Shown here: positions 60,001-64,000 of the stretch, in pieces | How positions within the stretch are numbered: the stretch's first letter is position 1 | Layout: each line of letters begins with the position of its first letter | Source: Chrysogorgia sp. JL179-B06 | Lineage: Eukaryota; Cnidaria; Anthozoa; Scleralcyonacea; Chrysogorgiidae | Length of the DNA stretch: 64,000 nucleotides | Direction of reading: 5' to 3' | Assembly (NCBI GenBank): GCA_035772405.1 | Contig: JAYKKM010000379.1 | Location: 581,501 to 645,500, forward strand | Translations under genes and position numbers: made by a program | The notes under the pieces: generated by a model | What the model saw: the letters and a program-made list of their open reading frames with translations, nothing else | Told to the model about the DNA's origin: nothing | The model's database searches: none

Positions 60001-61105
60001 TCCAGAGGAGTTGCACGATCTTCACAACGACTATCCTTTAGCCCCTGAGAGGATGAAAGTGAGTAGTGATATGTTGTCAAACTATTGTAAGACAATCCAA
60101 AACAAGTTTAAGATATCTGTTGGAGAGGTTGCAAAACTTATACCTAACCTAAATGGTAAGAGTAAGTATGTCGTTCATTATAGAAACCTACAGTTGTACA
60201 AAAGTTTGGGAATGAAGGTTAAGAAGATACTTCAGTTCGATCAGTCACCATGGCTCAAGCAATATATCGACTTTAACACAGTTAAGAGAACCCAAGCAAA
60301 GAATGACTTTGAGAAGGATTTCTTCAAGCTCATGAATAATAGTGTGTTTGGAAAGACTATGGAGAACCTACGAAAACGTGTGAACGTGGAGTTAGTAACA
60401 GACAAGGAAAAACTGAAGAAACTAACGTCAAAACCAACCTTTGTAAGCAGTAAGATATTTGACAATAACTTGGTAGCAGTTCACAAGATCAAAGAGACAC
60501 TAACTCTAAATAGACCAGCATACGTGGGTATGTGTATTCTAGACCTATCGAAGACATTGATGTATGACTTCCACTACAATAACGTCAAAAAGGAGTATGG
60601 CAACAAAGCCAAACTACTATTCACGGATACGGACAGTCTAATGTATGAGATTGAGACGGAGGATGTGTACAAAGACATGTACGCTAAGAAAGAAGTGTTC
60701 GACTTTAGTGGATATGATAAGTCATCTCCTTACTTCGACCTAACTAACAAGAAGGTTATTGGTAAAATGAAGGATGAGACATTAGGAGTCCCCATCGTTG
60801 AATTCGTTGGTTTAAGGTCAAAAATGTATAGCTACACAAAAGAGGACGGAAAAGGTGGGAAGACTGCTAAGGGTATCAAGAAGAGTACCATTAGAAATAA
60901 TATAAGACACGACAACTACAAAAGTGTCCTGACAAATGGTGAGCAAATGTCTCACATAATTAAAACTATTCGCAGCAAGAGCCACCAACTAGGAAGCTAC
61001 GAAATAAATAAGATATCCTTAAGCTGCTTTGACGACAAGCGACATATACTACCAGACGGTGTATCTAGCTATGCGTATGGACATTACAAAATAGTCCAGA
61101 ACTAG
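56978..61105 (+). CDS. Protein-primed-type DNA polymerase B, full length (element D)
   Basis: 1375 residues from ATG 56978 in the terminal hairpin; the frame is open 10 codons further up but without ATG. Residues 1-170: basic, repeated DVARNKT / NVARSGTLSSGGARGP. About 210-380: Maverick block (ALKGYTKSYSVKV, WLSEGSGWVVDSV, GSSYIELPEELRN). Then Cys finger CRYCLQC, exonuclease YADFEAIT, cluster CHIC...RVRDHCHVTGKYRG, NLRGYDSHF, YLKSDVLLL; polymerase A YLDANNLYGWAM, B KLMNNSVFGKT, C FTDTDSLMY; and KTAKGIKKS. No stop or frameshift. Replicates the element's DNA; protein priming is inferred from family. Confidence 0.93.
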   Translation: MWNPKTGKALGSPEKLRHSNGKSSPLAPLSRLLIDDVSHGLKSVRRVSASRLQSEVSGRGAAAGEDVARNKTVSSNIVSGPDMNFISSHESSGARGSKRSKDLAILNNKTTRVKMSESKRNSIMDGNVARSGTLSSGGARGPDIGSGNLVIPNIKMSFLERMSGYLADAKVLGYKWMDLIRRVSRENVINRVTRFREVREVRKARRDLKRYVRRSRLSQEASDKEYKRITSLIAKVKRPTVVQRRVALKGYTKSYSVKVIDNKEPLKQLVWTRGVVGSTLQKELERLKGLKFSETLKVTLEKQIGDGESLFKTAFFNSVVKTVVSSVDISGTTRQASEEILNRIAVWLSEGSGWVVDSVNDHYINVVVYKPLKGSSYIELPEELRNASKGLINIKNEDDKCFMWCHVLHKCPVRKDPQRVSKHKKNVGSVNYEGVRFPVDTKQYKKIERQNDISISVFGYEDKQPFPIYVSEEKCEDHMDLLLITNGVKRHYVYIKDFGRFMFGQSNHKCRKNICRYCLQCFTTNEVLENHKEVCMVVNGKQAIKMPVEEDSTLEYENYHKQLGVPFVIYADFEAITEKVDNVTPLTGSYTSEYQRHTDCGYGYKVVCCYDDKYSKPVEMFRGPKAVKKFMKKMLEEVKYCKKVRKDHFNKDMVMTIADKVNFKEATKCHICDRKYKRKNVRVRDHCHVTGKYRGSAHQLCNRNYRLTDKIPVIFHNLRGYDSHFIMQEIGKIGQKINVIPNNMEKYMAFMLGKHLVFLDSFQFMSSSLANLVNNLPKDCLKYTSELFQGEELELVSRKAVYPYDYMDSFDKFNELELPPKESFYSVLNDEHVSDTDYKHAQEVWNTMGVENMGGYHDLYLKSDVLLLADVFENFRRTCKQYYQLDPCHYFTSPGLSWDAALKMTGVELKLMTNIDMFQFIERGMRGGVSCITHRHGEANNKYMKGYDSSKPSKHIVYLDANNLYGWAMCQYLPTGGFEWVEGFDINNLNKYNNESDKGLILEVDLEYPEELHDLHNDYPLAPERMKVSSDMLSNYCKTIQNKFKISVGEVAKLIPNLNGKSKYVVHYRNLQLYKSLGMKVKKILQFDQSPWLKQYIDFNTVKRTQAKNDFEKDFFKLMNNSVFGKTMENLRKRVNVELVTDKEKLKKLTSKPTFVSSKIFDNNLVAVHKIKETLTLNRPAYVGMCILDLSKTLMYDFHYNNVKKEYGNKAKLLFTDTDSLMYEIETEDVYKDMYAKKEVFDFSGYDKSSPYFDLTNKKVIGKMKDETLGVPIVEFVGLRSKMYSYTKEDGKGGKTAKGIKKSTIRNNIRHDNYKSVLTNGEQMSHIIKTIRSKSHQLGSYEINKISLSCFDDKRHILPDGVSSYAYGHYKIVQN

Positions 61106-61281
61106 CTGTTTAAATTCCTAAAATGTTTTTTAGTCTTGATGTGTTTATATTTAGAGGTCACGTGGTATGACTGATCGCATGTCTCATACACCCACTTATG
61201 AGTTCTCATCCACTCTTTGGTTTGTGCTCTGGCTGCTACTAAAGCTTCTTCTTTGGTTTGGTAAATTTTTGGTCTTGCCAT
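61102..61281 (-). CDS. Small C2H2 (U1-like) zinc-finger protein (element D)
   Basis: 59 residues, ATG 61281, stop at 61102-61104. The stop overlaps the polymerase stop in a shared CTAG. Finger CETC...TKKH as in A and C. Confidence 0.65.
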   Translation of the reverse strand: MARPKIYQTKEEALVAARAQTKEWMRTHKWVYETCDQSYHVTSKYKHIKTKKHFRNLNS

Positions 61282-61907
61282 TATATATTACTATATATTT
61301 TATTTACCCACTCGTTGTAGTACGGATCTCCTCTCCCACCCCAACCTAGATCCTTGTATACTACGTTATACAGGTTATACTCGAACCGTACCTTAACCTT
61401 ACCAGGTTTAAGGTCGTTAAAACTACCTCTCAACTCTATACCTCTTCTAGAGCATATTCTTATGACATAGAAAATGTATTTCGATATATTCTTGACAATC
61501 AACTTGTTTCTTTTAAGAGACCATATTATCTCTATAAAATCACTGACAACTGTTGATATGTCACTCTCATTGACTAGTCCAGTCAACATTCTATCTAACC
61601 ACTTACTGTAACTATGAGCCGATTTCTTGTACATCCAAATGTTAGGTACAAAGTTTCTCACACGTCCGTAGGTAGTCTCTCCACACTTGTTACAACTAAA
61701 TACACCATCTTCGATTTGGGTTCTGTGGTTACTACACTCGTAACAGTACGTGGTGTCGTACCACTTTTTTGGTGTTGCGTCCTTACTTCCGTTCTTGATC
61801 TCGTCCAATGTGTACCCTAATGTAGTACCACTCCACTTTTTTGATGTATCAATCTCATCCAATGTATACCCAGCACAGAACATTCTCATTGTACGTTCGT
61901 CAACCAT
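61281..61907 (-). CDS. Zinc-ribbon protein, intact (element D)
   Basis: 208 residues. N-terminus has a duplicated helix motif (AGYTLDEIDTSKKW, LGYTLDEIKNGSK), then ribbon CYECSNH...CNKCGE, then basic helices with IRICSRRGIELRGSF and YYNEWVNKIYSNI. Reference copy for the broken genes in A and C. B's version (10771) lacks the duplicated motif. ATG is preceded by a TATAGTATAGTAAC-like sequence. Confidence 0.75.
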   Translation of the reverse strand: MVDERTMRMFCAGYTLDEIDTSKKWSGTTLGYTLDEIKNGSKDATPKKWYDTTYCYECSNHRTQIEDGVFSCNKCGETTYGRVRNFVPNIWMYKKSAHSYSKWLDRMLTGLVNESDISTVVSDFIEIIWSLKRNKLIVKNISKYIFYVIRICSRRGIELRGSFNDLKPGKVKVRFEYNLYNVVYKDLGWGGRGDPYYNEWVNKIYSNI

Positions 61908-61937
61908 CTAAGTTACTATACTATATGTGTCTTTAGA

Positions 61938-62105
61938 CTATAGTGTAGTAACTTTGTGGTTGTCGGTTAGTGTCTCCCACTCACACTTTATTGTTGTGAC
62001 CTGTTTTAGAGCGTCTGATAGTAGTTGTTCCAACTCTTCTATCTGACGAGTTTGGTAAGAGAGTGTCTCTATCAAGTTACGCTTTTTATCAAATTCCATA
62101 TCCAT
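61938..62105 (-). CDS. Short coiled-coil protein (element D), new start made by a deletion
   Basis: Body matches 2269-2460 (QIEELEQLLSDALKQVTTIK). The original start MSAKTLKEMAMEF is lost; the first ATG is at 62105 or 62099 in the deletion junction. It overlaps the truncated upstream gene in another frame. Confidence 0.5.
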   Translation of the reverse strand: MDMEFDKKRNLIETLSYQTRQIEELEQLLSDALKQVTTIKCEWETLTDNHKVTTL

Positions 62106-62262
62106 AGTTAAAACTATCGTCCTCACTTGTGACTCTCTCTCTCATCTTCCTCTCTTTGGCTGCTTTAGATATAGCAGCCAAGCGTTTGCCTGCCTCTACT
62201 CTCTTAGGGTCTTTGACCTTTGTTGTCGACGTTATAATAGGTACGGACTCACTGTCAGTCAT
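62089..62262 (-). pseudogene. Truncated single-pass membrane protein gene (element D)
   Basis: 57 codons: MTDSESVPIITSTTK, DPKRVEAGKRLAA, EDDSFNYGYGI then stop. The membrane span is gone. The deletion removes the rest of this gene, the 77-residue and the 138-residue genes, with a TATGGA microhomology at the junction. Confidence 0.75.
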
Positions 62263-62290
62263 CTTATACTATACGTGATGTCTTGTTACA

Positions 62291-62330
62291 GATGACCTCA
62301 CTGTCGTCTCGCAGGTCGTCTCACAGATAG
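62291..62330. repeat. Degenerate iteron array (element D)
   Basis: Units GACCTCACTGTCGTCTCGCAG and CGTCTCACAG, complement of the CTGTGAG array in A; same position between nuclease and membrane gene. Confidence 0.5.
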
Positions 62331-63124
62331 AGTATTCGATGAAAATATCTTTGATGATTATACAGTGTGGTTTCACTCTTAAATCTCCTATTGCAGTACT
62401 CACACAGAACTCTGGAGTCTCTCATATATGTCTCTATGAAATGTATTATCTCATGTTGGTCTGAGGATAGTAATGTGTTGTACCCTTGTGATCTTAGTCT
62501 CCTTAATACCCTCATCTGGTTATTCCTAATAACCCCATTACCTTTCGGTGTTTTGAACTCTATAGCAAAACCATTGTATCTCTTGTGTAGTTGTGGAACT
62601 ATCAAATCTGGTTGCCCACCACTGTAACCTTTCTTCCATCCATCTATTCTTTTAGCAGATGTATCTTGGTACTCTCCCAACCCTGGGTTAACTATTGTTG
62701 GATGGTACTCTCTAACGTACTTCACAATATCATAGTGTAAGTCTGTCTCGTTCATGATTGACAGTTGGTTATGTTGTGTGTACTGGCCCGTCTTTCTAAT
62801 AGATGGTAGGACTTCTGTGAATACCCATTTTTGAAACTTCTTAGCTGACTCGAGTTTCGACGAAAATATTAGAGCGTAGATTCCTGGTTCTGATAAGTAT
62901 ACCGTATGTGGTTGTGAGTTTAAAGGGGGGTCTGATTCCGACCCCCCTTTAAATACCTCTTGTTTGACCTTATATTCGTCGTCGACATAGGTCCTAATAG
63001 CCCATTTAGTATTTTCGTACCCTAGTGCCTTAGCGACTTCTTTTCCGTGGAACCATATATTATCTCCATCTTTAATAGTCGTGACTGAATTGTTCTCGAA
63101 ACTAAATACTTTGGTTAGACTCAT
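62321..63124 (-). CDS. BRO-N / VRR-NUC-like / C2H2 fusion protein with divergent BRO domain (element D)
   Basis: 267 residues from ATG 63124. From about residue 113 on (VFTEVLPSIRKTGQYTQHNQL to the finger) it is nearly identical to the A copy, whereas residues 1-105 are strongly diverged (VFSFENNSVTTIKDG, KALGYENTKWAIRTYVDDEY) and include KGGSESDPPLNSQPHT, encoded by a GGGGTC...GACCCC palindrome. This looks like a domain exchange. Confidence 0.8.
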   Translation of the reverse strand: MSLTKVFSFENNSVTTIKDGDNIWFHGKEVAKALGYENTKWAIRTYVDDEYKVKQEVFKGGSESDPPLNSQPHTVYLSEPGIYALIFSSKLESAKKFQKWVFTEVLPSIRKTGQYTQHNQLSIMNETDLHYDIVKYVREYHPTIVNPGLGEYQDTSAKRIDGWKKGYSGGQPDLIVPQLHKRYNGFAIEFKTPKGNGVIRNNQMRVLRRLRSQGYNTLLSSDQHEIIHFIETYMRDSRVLCEYCNRRFKSETTLYNHQRYFHRILYL

Positions 63125-63126
63125 CA

Positions 63127-63138
63127 CCTATACTATAC
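63127..63138 (-). promoter_or_regulatory. GTATAGTATAGG motif before the nuclease gene (element D)
   Basis: Complement reads CCTATACTATAC, 2 bases from the ATG at 63124. Confidence 0.6.
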
Positions 63139-63328
63139 CGTATGTTTTATTTTAAGGTTCAAAGTGGTGATTCTCTTAAGAAAGTAACCGCTTAGCACAA
63201 ACACACGGTCTGACCAGCACCCTGTTTTAGGGTGTTGGTCAAAACGAGCTAATTGATGATACCTCTGAGCATCTACTCTTGGAACTTGTCGACTGACACA
63301 CCACTGGTTCTTACGTGTAGACCTGTGT
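63139..63328. other. Gene-free spacer with hairpin (element D)
   Basis: One GC hairpin near 63209-63240 (GACCAGCACCCT GTTTT AGGGTGTTGGTC). The two A/T-rich hairpins of A and C are missing, so the spacer is shorter by about 200 bp. Confidence 0.6.
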
Positions 63329-63841
63329 TTAAAGGGAGGTCGGAGTCGGACCCCCTTGTGTCTCGTATACTTTACTGTACCTTTTCACCATTCCGTTGAT
63401 TGGTGGGCATAAGTCAGTCACATTATCGTCCAACACTTTAACGTCTGATAGAAACATTGACTCGTTGTAAGGAAGACCTCTAAGATATGATCTTAGTTGT
63501 GTCAGTATCTTTTTGTAGCTAGTGTGAGCAAACTTGCAATGCTCCACTCTACTCGTCAGATTGGATTTAGCCAAGTAGCCTTGGATGATCACACCAGGAC
63601 CACTAATACAAGCAATGATTAGAGGGTTAGCGGTTATCGATCCAGCTACAATCCCTACTGTCGTTAACCCTATGCTAGTCATGTTTAACGATAGTTTAAC
63701 TTTCTTCAACCTCTTGTATTTCCATTTGTAACAGGCTTCTAGTTTATGGTAGTACGCGTACAAGCGTTTGAGCTCTAGCACCTCTTCCTCTGACATATCC
63801 TTTGATATGTGATTGAAAACAACAACTGACTTCTTCCTCAT
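63329..63841 (-). CDS. Two-transmembrane protein specific to short elements (element D)
   Basis: 170 residues: MRKKSVVVFNHISKDMSEEEVLELK, basic helix YKWKYKRLKKVK, hydrophobic spans in SIGLTTVGIVAGSITANPL and IACISGPGVIIQGYL, then helical domain to the C-terminus. The last residues are encoded by a GGGGTCCGACTCCGACC-like palindrome. Reference copy without the repeat expansion seen in C. Confidence 0.68.
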   Translation of the reverse strand: MRKKSVVVFNHISKDMSEEEVLELKRLYAYYHKLEACYKWKYKRLKKVKLSLNMTSIGLTTVGIVAGSITANPLIIACISGPGVIIQGYLAKSNLTSRVEHCKFAHTSYKKILTQLRSYLRGLPYNESMFLSDVKVLDDNVTDLCPPINGMVKRYSKVYETQGGPTPTSL

Positions 63842-63846
63842 ATATC

Positions 63847-64000
63847 TTAGCTCACATCATATTCCTTCATCATATCTCTACCAACTAATATTATGTCTCG
63901 GCTCGCCATGTAACCAGAGACAATCCTCACACCGTAGAACTCTATCAAAGACGGGTACTTGTAGGGTGCGAGTGGTATTTTTGGTCGATGCACTCCAAAG
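63847..64000 (-). CDS. Tail-fibre-like protein, C-terminal end (element D, cut by window)
   Basis: 51 codons visible, ending MMKEYDVS. Matches the end of 27795-28251 and 15154-16104. Whether D carries the full protein or the same truncation as C cannot be seen. Confidence 0.7.
   Translation of the reverse strand, partial: FGVHRPKIPLAPYKYPSLIEFYGVRIVSGYMASRDIILVGRDMMKEYDVS

Larger units (their letters stand above)
56858..64000. mobile_element. Element D: short Polinton with intact polymerase, right end outside window
   Basis: Left terminus reads AATAGTATAGAAAG where C has AGTAGTATAGAAAA, directly after the minisatellite, so the terminal AG has mutated or been lost. Gene order is that of C inverted: polymerase(+), C2H2(-), zinc ribbon(-), coiled coil(-), truncated membrane gene(-), nuclease(-), two-TM protein(-), tail remnant(-). 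Every gene except the membrane-operon deletion is open, making D the best preserved copy. Confidence 0.9.

Overview
The window is invertebrate-type animal nuclear DNA built almost entirely of mobile elements, most of them Maverick/Polinton (adintovirus-like) elements nested in older retrotransposons. Evidence for an animal genome: non-LTR and Gypsy-like retroelement ruins, hAT-like transposons, short inverted-repeat elements, minisatellites and tRNA-like pseudogenes, with no ordinary host gene recognised. The species cannot be named from the sequence.

Layout. Element A (window start to 26882) is a roughly 9 kb Polinton relative whose DNA polymerase gene is split by element B. Element B (6341-25658, 19.3 kb) is a complete-length Polinton: AG...CT termini, 767-780 bp inverted repeats, 6 bp target duplication CACCAC, and genes for protein-primed-type DNA polymerase B, retroviral-type integrase with chromodomain, double-jelly-roll-type major capsid protein, penton-like protein, A32-type packaging ATPase, thymidine kinase, BRO-type nuclease and several virion or membrane proteins. 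B is dead: frameshifts or stops in polymerase, thymidine kinase, penton, a structural protein and capsid gene, and a LINE inside the integrase. Element C (27375-37396, target duplication CTTTGG) is a second A-type element, with a hAT-like insertion in its polymerase. Element D (56858 to beyond the right edge) is a third A-type copy in opposite orientation, and its 1375-codon polymerase is uninterrupted. Between C and D lie the 5' part of the LINE into which A and C inserted, two degraded Polinton fragments (E, 40959-44575, capsid module; F, 52207-53787, nuclease and thymidine kinase), a fold-back element with tRNA-like arms, hAT-like remnants, another LINE, a Gypsy tail and a 2.3 kb minisatellite that abuts D.

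How the genes fit together. In B the left half is replication and small membrane proteins, the middle is an accessory/tail block on the minus strand, and the right half is a plus-strand capsid/integration block. A, C and D keep the replication block, the nuclease, the small-membrane-protein operon and a tail-protein remnant, and carry a two-transmembrane protein that B lacks. In the complete copy C there is no integrase, capsid, penton or ATPase gene. This is the layout expected of a satellite that replicates its own DNA but borrows integration and packaging from a full Polinton; that interpretation is inference. Many genes start within a few bases of a GTATAGTATA-like motif, and a CTGTGAG iteron array lies upstream of one conserved small membrane-protein gene in every element, which suggests a shared cis-regulatory code.
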